Origin: Engraulis encrasicolus
Taxonomy: Eukaryota; Chordata; Actinopteri; Clupeiformes; Engraulidae
DNA length: 64,000 bases
Assembly: GCF_034702125.1 (NCBI RefSeq)
Contig: NC_085868.1
Location: 30,016,595 to 30,080,594 of the forward strand
Reading direction: 5' to 3'
In this document: in pieces, positions 48,278 through 63,200 of the stretch
How the letters are laid out: every line of letters begins with the position of its first letter
Position numbering within the stretch: the first letter of the stretch is position 1
Program-made: the position numbers and the translations under genes
The notes under the pieces: generated by a model
Told to the model about the DNA's origin: nothing
Seen by the model: only the letters and a program-made list of their open reading frames with translations
Database searches by the model: none

Positions 48278-48731
48278 TACCGTATTTTTTGGACTATATG
48301 TCGCTCCGGAGTTTAAGTTGCATCGGCCCAAAAATGCATTATGAAGATGAAAAAAACATATACGGGACTAAACGTTTTTGAAAGGTTACTCTATCCATGG
48401 AATCTGTGCTCTGATTACTGGCGCATGGTAGGCTACTGTTCAAAGACGGCATTGTTTTATAAACAAGCATCTGAGAAGCAGTGACAACGTATTCAGAAGT
48501 GGTGGTAATGCAACAACTAAGCTGGTTTGATAATGATAATGCCACAAGAAGAAAAAAAAGAAGAAGCAGTGATAACAGTGATAACAGTGATAACGCGCCA
48601 TGTTGTCCTGTAGTCAGGACAACATTTAATTAGAGGCATTGCGTTTGGACCGTGGGAGCGGGGCAACTTTGTTCGTCTCCACAGCACGCAGTTCACTGTC
48701 TTTCTTTACCAGCCTTTCTGAGACACTTCAG

Positions 48732-48925
48732 CCCATGAGGATATCAAATGTGAGGGGGACCTCATTCATGTTGTGTATGATAGTGTCATGTTGTGATCAG
48801 CTATTTGGTTTGTCAGAAACTCACAAAAATTTTCAATTTTCACCTGGAAGTCGGCTGACTGTCTTTAATGACACAGACGTTCATTCTCCGATAGAGAGGT
48901 GATTGCATTGCATACTGTAGCGCAA
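48732..48925 (-). pseudogene. pogo/Tigger-like transposase fossil
   Basis: On the minus strand, scattered frames read NHLSIGE, then TSVSLKTVSRLP, then KIENFCEFLTNQI and MNEVPLTFDI. The order and wording match the DNA-binding-to-catalytic junction of pogo/Tigger transposases, whose first catalytic Asp sits in a DE(T/V)P motif; here it reads NE, so the key acidic residue is lost. Stops and frame changes interrupt every stretch. Downstream of MNEVPLTFDI the match ends. Confidence 0.55.
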
Positions 48926-49300
48926 TAAATCCACGAGGTCCGGGACTTCCGCAAAAAGTCCTGGAGCTCTATTCATTTCTTTGGCAATGTCATGGAGCAT
49001 GTAACAAGACAGTTGACCCGCAGCGCGGGTCACATTTGTGACACATTTGTGGAATATTCAGCTCTTCCTCAAGACGTGGGCCTTGAACCTTCGGATAGCT
49101 TTTTTGTTTTTTTTATAACATGCAAATTTTCCTGCTTGAATTCAGCAGTAGGGCCTATGGGTGGCATATTTCTATTCAGTCGTCATTGTAAATAATATTT
49201 TTTGTTGTGGTAAGTAGTACAACATTTTCTTTCAGTGGTATTAGGCAACACAACATAGTTGCACACATAGTGCTCTCCCGTGGTGAAAAAAAACATATAC

Positions 49301-49572
49301 TTAGGCCGGCCGCACATTGGCTCCGACAGCACTGCGGAGCACTTTTGCTTCCGACAGAATTCCGACCCCCAAACCCAATTTCACACGAACGTAGCATTGA
49401 TTGCCAATGGGCGGCGCCGACAAAATAGAAATCGCTTTTAATTGCTATCCGACGTCGGTGAATGTCCGTGGACATCGGCGCCAGTGTGCGTGGTTCTATT
49501 GAAAACAATGGAATCGAACATTTGCGGAGCAGTGCTCAGCACTTTGTCGGAGCCAATTTGCGGAAGCCCTTA
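49301..49572. mobile_element. PIF/Harbinger-like palindromic MITE, copy A (266 bp)
   Basis: TTA (49301-49303 and 49570-49572) flanks 49304-49569. The ends are GGCCGGCCGCACATTGGCTC and, reversed, GGGCTTCCGCAAATTGGCTC. A 3-bp TTA duplication is the PIF/Harbinger signature. It lies inside the pogo-like element. Confidence 0.65.
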
Positions 49573-49719
49573 AAGTCCGAAAAATACGCTATGTATTTTT
49601 GCTCCACAAAAGTTTGATTCCATTGTTTTCAATAGAACCCCACACACTGGCGCCAGTGCCGCGGACATTCGTGGATGTCGGATAGCGATTAGAGGCGAGT
49701 TCTACTTCGTCTGAGCCGT

Positions 49720-49856
49720 CCATTCATTATTCATTGTCTGTTCACTGCCCCCGGTGTGTGAATGGGTGAATGTGAGGCATACAATGTAAAACGCTTTAAG
49801 TGCTCGAAGGAGTGGAAAGGCGCTATATAAATGCAGTCCATTTACCATTTACCATT
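49720..49856 (+). mobile_element. LINE/SINE 3' tail insertion
   Basis: CCATT at 49720-49724 and 49852-49856 flank an insert ending GCGCTATATAAATGCAGTCC with CATTTAC repeats, a widespread teleost retroposon 3' end. It splits copy B of the Harbinger-like MITE. Confidence 0.68.
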
Positions 49857-49886
49857 GACTATCGATGCTATGTTCATGTGAAATTG

Positions 49887-51270
49887 GGTAAGGGCAGGGG
49901 CGTAGCACCAAATTTGGGGCCCTAGGAACAACCTCTTCCATGGGCCCCCTTTACACACACCCCAACCTACCCAACATCCCATTGGCCAGGAACTATTTCA
50001 CAGTAGCCTACCTTGTAGTAATTTTCATGAGCACTCAATGCAGATAGGCTACCTGCTCAGCACGGAGGTAGGCTACTCTGCCTGTCTTTTCTTGTGCTAT
50101 GCAAACCGCTTTGCGCAGATAGAATGGCGTCAGCAGCATTCAAAACGCAGACTGGTGCCCCGTCAAAATCTCGTCATTATTTTACCACACTTCAGCTATA
50201 ACGGGCGTTGTCAGATGGTCAGAGACATGGCCAAGTAACCAGAGCTTTCCTATTGAGAGTGTTGAGACCGCAAAATAAAAGCAGAATGAAAGTTCAAGAC
50301 TGACAGCTGTTCGCACCGCTACCTTGACATTGGCAACTGATGAACATGACGTCGATTAATATTCATATCGTTACGAGGACAGAATCAATCTGCAAATTTG
50401 ATGACCAGGGCGGGCAGCATTGCACCCGGTTGAGAAACTGCTTTTCTTCAAGACTAGGATATTAGCTAAAATAAGCTCACCTTCTCTCAAGTTCACACCA
50501 TTTGCACCTGCTGCGACAGGGGGCATCTTCGCGTCCGTGACATTTTCTGAAATTGAGTGGGATTTATTTTACAAATAGCTTTGCTATCATTTGGATAGGC
50601 CTATTTGAACCAACATCGACCCATGTTGGTCTTTTGGGACACTTATGAATATATCAAAGACAAATATGGGTTCTATCACAATGATAGCCAACAAAATGAG
50701 ATTTTTTTTCATTTGACTTCGGCTATCACAGAAGGCCACACGGAATGGGATAGGCCTAACCAGTTATCCTACTGTGTAGCCTGCAATTTTGTTGGGCTTA
50801 CCTTTCTTGCAAGAAATCAGCTGCAGTTGCTTTCCTTCATTTTGTTTCCCTGTCTCTCTTGCCTTTCTATTCTTTTTGTGAAAGACTGGTGTTTTAGACG
50901 TCTTTCATTGCTAACCGGCTGCTGCGTTTAATGCATAATATTGAAGTGAGTGAGTGTTGATTCCGCATATTGTACAATCAAAAGTCCGCGAGCGGGCGGA
51001 CTAAACCAATGCGTGATAATGGGGGTGTCCGATATAGAATATAGCCTATTTGCAGGCTAGTATATCCAATTCAACAGATGTATTTCCAGAGAACATTGGA
51101 ATTACATAAATTGCCAACATGTATTGACATTATTTTAAAAATAATGTTTTAAAAAAACGAAAGAAGAAAATTATTTTCCATTGGAGGGCCCCCGGTGGGC
51201 CCCCCAGGTGGTCTGGGCCCTAAGAATGAGTCAGGGTTTTCCCCCCCTGTTCTACGCCGCTGGGTAAGGG
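49887..51270. mobile_element. hAT element, 1368 bp, non-autonomous
   Basis: A perfect 8-bp target duplication GGTAAGGG (49887-49894 and 51263-51270) surrounds 49895-51262. The ends are CAGGGGCGTAG and, reversed, CAGCGGCGTAG, with GGGGCCC-rich subterminal sequence at both ends. Interior frames (up to 108 codons, 50605-50931) are unrecognised. It is inserted in copy B of the Harbinger-like MITE. Confidence 0.85.
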
Positions 51271-51380
51271 GGTCGGACTTGTGATGTAAGCGAAAGAGCT
51301 CTGCAGTGCTTTCGGAGCCAATGTGCGGAGGCCGTGTGTCAACCTGTAGATCTTTCATACAGCTTCAAGAAAGTTGGAAG

Positions 51381-51411
<31 letters not shown>

Positions 51412-51476
51412 TTTACTTTTATTTGAAACCCTCTGTGAACGTGGGAAAGTGTATAAAGTATGTGTGTATGTGTATT

Positions 51477-51541
51477 TTGAAAGCGCTTCGAGACAACTTG
51501 AGTCGTGATATAAATACAGGTTGTATTGTATTGTATTGTAT
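51477..51541 (+). mobile_element. LINE/SINE 3' tail with (TTGTA)n terminus
   Basis: AAGCGCTTCGAGACAACTTG, then ATATAAATACAG, then four to five TTGTA units. This is a retroposon 3' end with a pentanucleotide tail. A GA microsatellite at about 51380-51410 lies just upstream. Confidence 0.6.
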
Positions 51542-51580
51542 CCGTATCCTTCTATAGGCTGTGCTTGTCTGACAGAAAAA

Positions 51581-51734
51581 ACCCTAAATGTACAGGAAAG
51601 TGAGATGGTCCAAGGATATGTTGTGACCTCTAAATGTAGGCTATATACACTAGATGGACCCTAAATGTACAGGAAAGTGAGATGGTCCAAGGATATGTTG
51701 TGACCTCTAAATGTAGGCTATATACACTAGATGG
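51581..51734. repeat. perfect 2 x 77-bp tandem duplication
   Basis: 51581-51657 and 51658-51734 are identical by eye. The unit starts ACCCTAAATGTACAGG and ends CACTAGATGG. Confidence 0.9.
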
Positions 51735-51777
51735 TATGACAAATTCATAAAGAACTACTACTAGCTAGAGTGATACT

Positions 51778-51778
<1 letters not shown>

Positions 51779-51831
<53 letters not shown>
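51779..51831. repeat. (CT)n microsatellite
   Basis: Pure CT repeat. Confidence 0.9.
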
Positions 51832-54225
<2,394 letters not shown>

Positions 54226-56234
54226 CACTTGTTTGCTCATGCTATCGTATGAACAGAAAAAGAGACAGAGAGAGAGAGAGGGAGAGAGAGATATCAGTAA
54301 TACAGCCCTGCATAACTTTAGTTGCTGCATCTGCCAGTAATGACACTATATTGAACCATAACCAGTTACAGCCCAAATCGAGAGGCGATAACCTCCAAGG
54401 GGACTTTTTTTTTGCCTGTTTTTTTATTGAACGATTAATCCGCGCTAATCCTGACCAGACCTTTAGAAAAACGGCCTTTGCAGACCACGAATTCACAAGG
54501 ATATTTACCCACCGGGACGATTCTTACGCAAACACGGTAATCACTCTGTACTGATTAAGATGAAAAACTTTATATGCAAATAGTGTGGGGGTTTTACACA
54601 TAATCCCCCTGCCAAGCTGTGTGCTAGCCATTAAAAAAAAATGAGAGTCGGATATGAATTTATGAATTAATGAAGATTGCCTGCAGAAGTCCTGACTGTT
54701 GATCTGTGAGGCGACGTGTTTCTGTGGCAAGCTCGGCTTAGCTCGGTACGAGGGGTGGATTTGGTGTTTTGTTTGCGTCTGGATTATGTGTTTGTTAAAC
54801 GTAATACGGTGGCGGAAATGGAAGGAGGTAAACAAATAAGCAGAGTGGCACATGGTCATTAGGGCATACTCTTGGGGAGAGAAAAGTGGGTAGGATTTTG
54901 TGCCTACATGGAATTGCTTTAATTATTATGACACTCAAAATCATATAAGTATAATCAAAGAAAATAAGAAATTGAAGGGTTTATATATTACTCACTATTA
55001 TTATTAAATTCACTCACTAAGAAATATTTACTTACTACTGATTGATTCATATTGTGGACAGAGTAGAACTTAATGTCACACATCATGAGATGCCATAGTG
55101 ACTGTGGCAACTGGAAGGCTACTTGAGATCACAGACCTCTCTTCCTTTTTGAACTATAACAGAACATTTTCCACCATGTTTTGTGACGGAAAAAAACGTT
55201 TTTGTATCCTGGATCAGAGGATAAACAACAGAGACAGTCTTCAGCAGACATGACAGTGCATATATTGGTGTAAAACTTAATTTCAGTGTTGCTTCAAACA
55301 TCGCCCTACAGGCAAAACAATTCAATTACCGGTACCCCCAGTGATGAGTATAGCTTACAACTTTAAAAAGCCAAAGCATGGCTTACTGTGAGTCATCAAG
55401 GTAATATATTAAACATAGTGTTGGCCTTGTATGAGTGCTTTGTCTTCTCAGCGCCTACGGCAATTTAACCTTGTAGGTTTTGGAAGGCCAACAACCCTCC
55501 CCATAAATATTGTATGGTCATCCGTCTAAAGCTTGCGCTAAATGTCTTTAAAACTCTCCCTAATTTACTAAATAAATCGCAAACCCAAAGTCCAACTACC
55601 AGCAGAGATGCCAAGAGAAAGAAGTTAGTCACACAGACAACTTCTTCACAAACTTCAGAACGAGTTTTTGTCAGGAGATATGCACAAAAAAGGATCCACA
55701 ACTTGTCATGGAAGCTAAACAGAAACAACAACACCAAAATAGAACCAACAGAAGATACTGTTATCACCAGTCTCTGTCAGAAGACCTATCTGTCCATTTG
55801 CATTGGGTCTAACTTGGCAAGATGATGCAGAATGTTTTTTCGTTTTCCTTTTTGTGTCTGACACATAGCAATTATATGTGGAGGCAGGAGAAAATACAGG
55901 AGTTTGCTAGTGTTTCATCTTGTTCAAAACATGTAATTGCTTCTGTCAATCTTCTAAAACCCTTCTCTAATGAAACAGAATGCTAATTGCTGTTTTTTTT
56001 CCAAACACCCTTAACCATATTAAAATTGTCTAAGAATAATCACAAGAATTCACCAAAATTACTGTAGAAAGTTAAGACAGAAGGAAGTTGGAAGATATAC
56101 TGTATATACGTTCTGTATCATGGCTTGCCAGCTCACAATGCATAACATTTCTAGTTGTAGTATAGTTTGTGGTTTAACAATAATGGTGTCAAGATAAGCA
56201 TTCTTCTGATTCCTTCTGATACAAGTGAATAATT
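54226..56234. other. unique DNA, candidate conserved non-coding near 54540-54880
   Basis: A GA run at about 54264-54289 is followed by unique sequence. 54540-54880 contains TATGCAAATAG (octamer-like) and TGAATTAATGA and no recognisable repeat. Open frames are short and unrecognised. Confidence 0.3.
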
Positions 56235-56490
56235 TAAGTCAAGTCAAGTCAAGTCAAGTCAAGTTTATTGTCAATTTCTTTACATGCACTGGTCATACAA
56301 AGAATTTGAAATTGCGTTTCTTGCTCTCCCATGCAGACATAGACTAATTCTAGGTAAGGACATAGACAGTATAGACATAGACAGTACTCATACATGGACA
56401 TAGACAGTATGGACGTAGACATTGCTCATACAGACATCTAAAGTGCAAGACTGGACAACAGAAGACTTGCAGAGAACATACATTAAGAGG
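56235..56490 (-). mobile_element. LINE/SINE 3' tail with (CTTGA)n terminus
   Basis: About five AAGTC units (56235-56262) precede TTTATTGTCAATTTCTTTAC on +. Read on the minus strand this is a retroposon 3' end followed by a pentanucleotide tail, a very common teleost repeat end. A GACATAGACAGTA-like minisatellite follows at about 56336-56430. Confidence 0.62.
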
Positions 56491-56744
56491 AGGCACTTCG
56501 TTGTTCTTTTCCTAAAAGTCCTTTATAGCGTTCTGACATAGTAACAGTAGCATTTGAAGAAATAAATAATTTAAAAAGCTTTTCTGCAGAAGCATCTTTG
56601 CGATTATCCTTACAGACACGGGTTACGCCTTCAGCCAGCGTCCTCCCTGTGTGTATTGTGAGAGGCATTAAAAATAAATTTGAAAAGCCATAATGCTACA
56701 ATAATTAGGAATCATAAATCCCCTTGTAAGTGGTTTTGCACTCA

Positions 56745-56764
56745 CACACAAACACACGCACACA

Positions 56765-56819
<55 letters not shown>

Positions 56820-56840
56820 GCTCACCCTCACACACGCACC
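56745..56840. repeat. (CA)n microsatellite
   Basis: CA repeat, pure at about 56767-56814, with CGCA edges. Confidence 0.9.
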
Positions 56841-57050
56841 CACAGAAAAGAAAGGGAGTATTGTGCCTTTTCCCCTTATTTCTTCTGCCGAGTTTAGAGA
56901 CATAGAGAAAGAAAAACGCAATTTAAACTGTGTCATTTGAAGGTGCCAAGCAGCAATCCCAATGAGGCCTGTTTGAAATAAACAGATAAAATCTTTAGTG
57001 GGCATCTGCCAATGCGCCTCCTGCTGGAGCGCTAACCAGCAGCCCAATAG

Positions 57051-57539
57051 GAGTGGAGCAGGGCTGTACTGGGACAAGAAATCAGGCCGGGCATTTTTGG
57101 CCTTGACCGGTTCGGTGCTGTTAGTCTACGTAGAATGCGAGTATACACAATATACCCACCTCAAAATTTCAGGGATTTTAGTAAACCCACCTAAAATTCA
57201 TTGATCCATCATTTAGAATAGCACAAATATATACAGTACCCACCTCAAAAAAATGCTGAAAGATACAGTATACCCACCACAAAAAAGTTGACTACACCAC
57301 TGGAACGGTTCGTCATTGAGAGAGACAATGAAGTCTGTGACAATATTTTTAGTCATATATTACGAGCTATTTTGACCACAATAGGCAAAATGAATATTTC
57401 AATCTGACTCAGACAGGTCAGCTGTACTGGCATGAGGACTGATACCACTACATTGAGGGGAGGACCAGGCCAAAATCATCAACAGTCCACTGGGCAAATG
57501 CCCTGTATGCCTCATGGCCAATCCAGTTGTGGAGTGGAG
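57051..57539. mobile_element. hAT MITE, 473 bp
   Basis: A perfect 8-bp target duplication GAGTGGAG (57051-57058 and 57532-57539) flanks 57059-57531, which begins CAGGGCTGTACTGGGAC and ends, reversed, CACAACTGGATTGGCC. Internal ATACCCACCTCAAAA-like units repeat three to four times (about 57150-57290). A partial right-end copy is at 462-536. Confidence 0.75.
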
Positions 57540-58064
57540 GGGGAGGCGTCCATCCGCTGCAACAGACAGGGCACAACCAAATTAAGCCCAGTGAAAAATA
57601 ACCTCCAGCATGGAAGCAGATTGCAGTCGGGCATTAGTGAGGGCAGCTCACAGTTTCCCCACCGCTTCAGGCAGTGCCGCGGTCAGCCGGGTCCTATGGG
57701 GGCCTGCGGTCTCCAGGGACTTCATGGATGGCTCTCAATTAGCGGCTCGTTGAGGGTCCACATCCATGTGACCTGATTGTTGCCTGCCGCGGTTTCGGAT
57801 TTTTTTTTGTCTCTTTTTTTCCACTAAGCTCGAAAACAAGAATGCGGCACTGCAGGGATGTTGGGCGTATAATAAAATGACCAGCAAATTTGTTCCCAAT
57901 GGTTAGGGATGGACTTTAGTAACCTCTCTTTATATAAAAAAAACAATACAGTGGGTGGAGGAAGGCAGATGGCAAAAACGCACCTAATTAGAAGTTGCTA
58001 TGGGTACTGTTTGGTTAACAGTTTGGGAATAAATTCAGTGAAATTTCATGCCATTATGAAATGC
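57540..58064. other. unique DNA, candidate conserved non-coding
   Basis: Unique balanced sequence with CTCAATTAGCGG and GCGTATAATAAAATGAC motifs. No gene is recognised. Confidence 0.3.
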
Positions 58065-58067
58065 ATT

Positions 58068-58133
58068 TGCTGTGTGTGTATCTGTGTGCGTACGTGCGTG
58101 CATGTGTGTGTGTGTGTGTACGTGTGTGTGTGT

Positions 58134-58214
<81 letters not shown>

Positions 58215-58380
58215 TTCCTTTGTGAATACTTGTGGTGCACGTGGCAACAGAGAAGGCGGTGGGTCAGGCAGGGAAAGGCCACTGCGAGAAGGCATTGTCG
58301 TACGTTTTCATATTTTGTTGAATTTCATTTTGTTTTTTGTTTGTTTGTTTGTTTGTTTGTTTGTTTGTTTGTGTGTGTGT
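58068..58380. repeat. GT microsatellite and (TTTG)n
   Basis: GT-rich from about 58068, pure at about 58137-58211. (TTTG)n lies at about 58332-58371. Confidence 0.9.
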
Positions 58381-58868
58381 GATTTCAGTAGCAAAGCCGT
58401 TAGCTAAACTAGTTTATAAAGGTTTGAGATTTGCAAGCAAATGTATTCATCCTTTGCCTTTTGATGCACCGAAACACCCTTTAGGTTTTCAGAAAAATCA
58501 TGTGTTTTCCCCACTAAGGTTAACTTGTTAAGGTTTGTTTTACTATGTCCACAACTTGCCCTGGCTTTCAAATGAATTTCCCCCTGCAAAACAAATAAAA
58601 TAATCCAAACATTAAGCTAATAGTTTACCATAAAAATGACGTAACGTATTATTAACTGCAGAATTCCAAAGGTTAGGGTCAGAAAAGAAAAACAACGTTG
58701 ACATGCATCTTTCAATATATTTGGTTCTCGATCCTTGCTGAGTGTTTGAACTGCTATGTTGCCTGTAGGGTTTATTTGTAGTTGCTGTTTAGTGTTTGTC
58801 TTTGCCAGAATAGTAGAGACCCATATTACCGGTATATGAACCAGGGGGGATTTATTCCAACCTTATTA
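58381..58868. other. unassigned
   Basis: Unique AT-rich DNA with no supported feature. Confidence 0.4.
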
Positions 58869-58997
<129 letters not shown>

Positions 58998-59156
58998 CCT
59001 GGAGGCCTAAGTGCTGTTCTGTACACTCAGATGTGCTCTTTTGCCTGGGGGCAGAGAAGGGAGGGCTCGGGCTTGCCCTTAGAATGAAAAGATAGATCAC
59101 CCTCCAGTGGATCCATAGCTATACTGTACAGTAGACCTTCTCCTCCAATGTGTCAT

Positions 59157-59686
<530 letters not shown>

Positions 59687-59805
59687 GAAGAGACCTTTAA
59701 TGGCCTGTAATGACCCTGTGTTAAATCATGTCAGCATGTACTGCACATACTGTGCTTCTCTGTGCCCGGACCTCTGGTTCTGACGTCAGCAGATTGCCCT
59801 CAGAT

Positions 59806-59970
59806 GCAGGGCCGCTGACAGCTTTTGCTGGGCCCGGGACAGAGTCATTTGAAAGGGCCCCTTGATCCAATACATACAATGTAATTAGGAGCCAATGCCC
59901 CCCTCCTCTCTCCCTGGACCCGGGACAACTAACCCCTTTGTCAAACCCCCCCCCCATCAGCTTCCCTGCT
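59806..59970. mobile_element. 161-bp hAT MITE family, copy 6
   Basis: It starts CAGGGCCGCTGACAG and ends, reversed, CAGGGAAGCTGATGG, with the core intact. Flanks CTCAGATG and CTAAGATC match at 6 of 8 positions. Confidence 0.7.
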
Positions 59971-60049
59971 AAGATCATTACACAGTACTGTACAGTGGCC
60001 CATGTCTCTGGCTACTGCATAGAGTCAAGCTGGGCAACACGTGTGTGTG

Positions 60050-60192
60050 CAGGGCCGCTGATAGCTCTTGGCCAGGCCCGGGAGAAAATAATCTGAAACA
60101 AACCCCCACTTGATACATGCCATGTAATAGGGATGTCAATTCTGGGAGTCCTCTCTCTCTCTCCCTGGGCCTTGGACAACTGACCCCTTTGC
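60050..60192. mobile_element. 161-bp hAT MITE family, copy 7
   Basis: It starts CAGGGCCGCTGATAGC and runs to GACAACTGACCCCTTTG; the final CCCTG end is not found. Confidence 0.62.
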
Positions 60193-60868
60193 CCCATCGC
60201 ACCCATCCAACACACCCAACCCCACTCCCCGTTGGCTTGTCCATAAAGCTCAGGGAATAATAACACCAGACGAGACATGAAAAAGGGGGGTAGGGGATGG
60301 GATACGATGGCTGATAGAAAGGAAGAAAGCAGGCCAGATGATGATCGACTATGACTAATACGGTACCATGGGGCACCATGGGTACCATGGGACACATGGC
60401 GAGTGCGTGAGGTGGACCTAGGTCAATCTGACATGTCTTGCGAACAAAAGGCCCCTCTCCGTAGTCACGACGACAAGATTGCCGGCTTTGGCATAGGTTT
60501 TTTTGCTCTCACCCTCTTCAGGTCGTGTCCATTCACGAGTCATTTCCTTGGCAACAGCGGATGGCAGATCAGGATCCAGGCAGCAATACATCACGGCAAC
60601 AATAACAAAAAAGCAAAAAGCTGCTTCAGTTTTTTGGGGTTTTTTTTGCGGATTTGAAATGTTTCGTCATGATTGAAACCCATCTTGGAGCATCAGCGTA
60701 ATGAGTGTCACTGCGATTAGAAGTCTCAGACGCGTCTGAGTCTCATCCGGACTAAGCTGAGGATGTGTTGGATGGGCTACGTGAGAGGATGCCGGGGGGA
60801 TGAGAGAGGATGCAGTATGGTGTGGATGGAGGGGGAAATAAACCCATTTCCTTTCCGCTGTGGTAACT
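60193..60868. other. unassigned
   Basis: ACCATGGG units near 60364-60391 and a 16-bp palindrome CTCAGACGCGTCTGAG near 60725-60740. No gene. Confidence 0.4.
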
Positions 60869-61235
60869 CTTGTCAGTAGGGCTGTAACCATACAATCAAC
60901 TCACAATTCGGTTTGTATCACAATTCATGATCTACGGTTCGATACACTCCACGATTTCACATTTGCCAACATTATACTTTATGAATAAAAACTATGATAG
61001 TTTATAGGCAGAATAGGTTACAAGAGGCTTCTAATCATTTTTAAAAGTTTCTGTAATAATGATGCTTGGAAAGACTATCACTTCATATCATGTGGTTGTT
61101 TTCTGGGCTGATGGGTATCAAAAAGTTAAAAGGGCGTATCACGATACTGCCTCCTTGTATTGTGATACAGTATCGTGATTCTGTGTATCATGATTTCTCC
61201 GTTCGATACAATATTGTTACAGCCCTACTTGTCAG
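60869..61235. mobile_element. hAT MITE, 351 bp
   Basis: A perfect 8-bp target duplication CTTGTCAG (60869-60876 and 61228-61235) flanks 60877-61227, whose ends are TAGGGCTGTAAC on both sides. The interior has ATCACGATAC/GTATCGTGAT palindromes. Confidence 0.85.
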
Positions 61236-61420
61236 CCAGAGCTGGGCTCATCCATTATCCCTGCCACTGTCCCCTGCCATATTCTTTCACCTCTATTGTA
61301 TGCACGCCCGTACGGAGGAAGGGAAGCAGGCAGGCAGGCAAGCATGCACGGACGCATGCACGCACACAAGTATGAATATATGCACACACACATGCACACA
61401 TTCTCTTTGTCATTCTCACA

Positions 61421-61468
61421 CACTCAATGCGACCACTCCGTTGCACGGTGCAGAAGCATAGGCCCCTT
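61421..61468 (+). repeat. dispersed 48-bp unit, inverted copy of 41841-41888
   Basis: CCACTCCGTTGCACGGTGCA, then GAAGCATAGGCCCCTT, are shared with the minus strand of 41841-41888 with one difference in 48. Both copies sit between CA-rich and CT/GA-rich DNA. Confidence 0.7.
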
Positions 61469-61980
<512 letters not shown>

Positions 61981-62084
61981 GCGTGCGTGCCTATGCATGA
62001 TGTACGTAGGCCTACCTGTGTGTCCTCTGGACTTGGCCTCTGGTTTCTCTGGTCCGGTGAGGTTGCAGTGGACATCCTCCCACA

Positions 62085-62345
62085 TACCGTAAATTAATAA
62101 AAGACGCACCCGCTCAAATTAAAAAGAAATAATTAATTGTACACATATATACTGCACCTCTGTATGAGCTGCAGGTGTCCACATTTTATAATGGGATATC
62201 TTAGAAAACATTTATTCTGTAGCTAACTCTGTTCACGTTGTGCTTATCACATGTAAAATCTAAAAATTAGCCCTACCGTGATATAAGCTGCAGGGTTCAT
62301 ATATCATGAGAAGAAATAGCGGCTTATAGGCCGGAAATTACTATA
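62085..62345. mobile_element. MITE related to CCGTA-ended TA-target elements, ~257 bp
   Basis: TA flanks 62087-62343. The left end is CCGTAAATTAATAAAAGACG and the right end reads GCGGCTTATAGGCCGGAAATTA, resembling the CCGTATTTTTCGGACTATA class at 48280. The match is looser than for that copy. Confidence 0.5.
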
Positions 62346-62705
62346 GGCCTAATATGATCCTGCTCTGCAGCATGCCCCAGAAAGACAGCATTAAGCTAGG
62401 TTCACACACGTCGCTGTTAGTTACTCGCTCAGCGAATGAAGTCAATATAATGTTAATGTGTTCCAACGAGCCAAGCAGGCGAGAAGGCAAGTACTGTACA
62501 AGCGATGTGATGTGGGCGGAAAATATTTTAACTTCGAGCGAGGCAAGTAAGTGAGTAACCAATTGGAATGCAGAGTTTTATACTTCTCACCTGTACATTG
62601 GCAGAGCCGCCGGAACTTTCAGCAAACGTTCCAAGAGAGAGTGGCGAGTAGGCGAGCAAGCGAGAAGCTAGTAAATAGCAGCGATGTGCATGAACGTAAC
62701 TTTAG
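62346..62705. other. unassigned
   Basis: Unique DNA; no supported gene. Confidence 0.4.
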
Positions 62706-62773
62706 GGGCAGGCAGACCGAAGAGACAGGCTGCACTGTATACTGCACAGCAAGGCTACCTGAGTGAGCAAGAT

Positions 62774-62837
<64 letters not shown>

Positions 62838-62990
62838 CGTGTGTGTGTGTGCGTGTGTGTGTGTGCGTGCGTGTGTGTGTGTGCTCGCACGCGCGTGTGT
62901 GTGCCTGTGTGTGTGCACGCGCGTGTGTGTGTGTGTGCGTGCGCGTGTGTGTATGTGTGTGTGTGTGTGTATGAGTGCAGGCATTTATGA
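62706..62990. repeat. 70-bp duplicated segment followed by GT tract
   Basis: 62706-62775 recurs at 63519-63588 with one mismatch; each copy runs straight into GT repeats (here about 62774-62980, increasingly imperfect). Confidence 0.88.
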
Positions 62991-63112
62991 GTGTGAGTCT
63001 ATCCTGAAAATAAACACTATGAAGATGCTGAGCTCATTGAACTGAATAGTGAATGAGAGAAAACAGAAATCAATCAAGCAATTACACAGATTTAATATGA
63101 CAAAATTATGAG

Positions 63113-63114
<2 letters not shown>

Positions 63115-63200
<86 letters not shown>

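Larger units (their letters stand above)
48278..49591 (-). mobile_element. pogo-like (Tc1/mariner superfamily) DNA transposon remnant
   Basis: TA (48278-48279 and 49590-49591) flanks 48280-49589. The ends are CCGTATTTTTTGGACT and, reversed, GCGTATTTTTCGGACT. The interior encodes a decayed transposase on the minus strand (48732-48925) and carries a Harbinger-like MITE at 49304-49569. A 9-bp minisatellite (AGTGATAAC, three units) sits near 48571-48597. Confidence 0.65.
49602..51333. mobile_element. PIF/Harbinger-like MITE, copy B, truncated and split by two insertions
   Basis: It is an inverted copy of copy A, starting at TGCTCCACAAAAG and ending GGAGCCAATGTGCGGAGGCC. It is interrupted by a retroposon tail (49725-49851) and a hAT element (49895-51262). 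Removing both restores continuity with copy A. The left terminus is missing. Confidence 0.65.

Noticed and set aside
50605..50931. hAT transposase in the 1368-bp element
   Set aside because: The 108-codon frame lacks hAT signatures such as the dimerisation motif; treated as non-coding.
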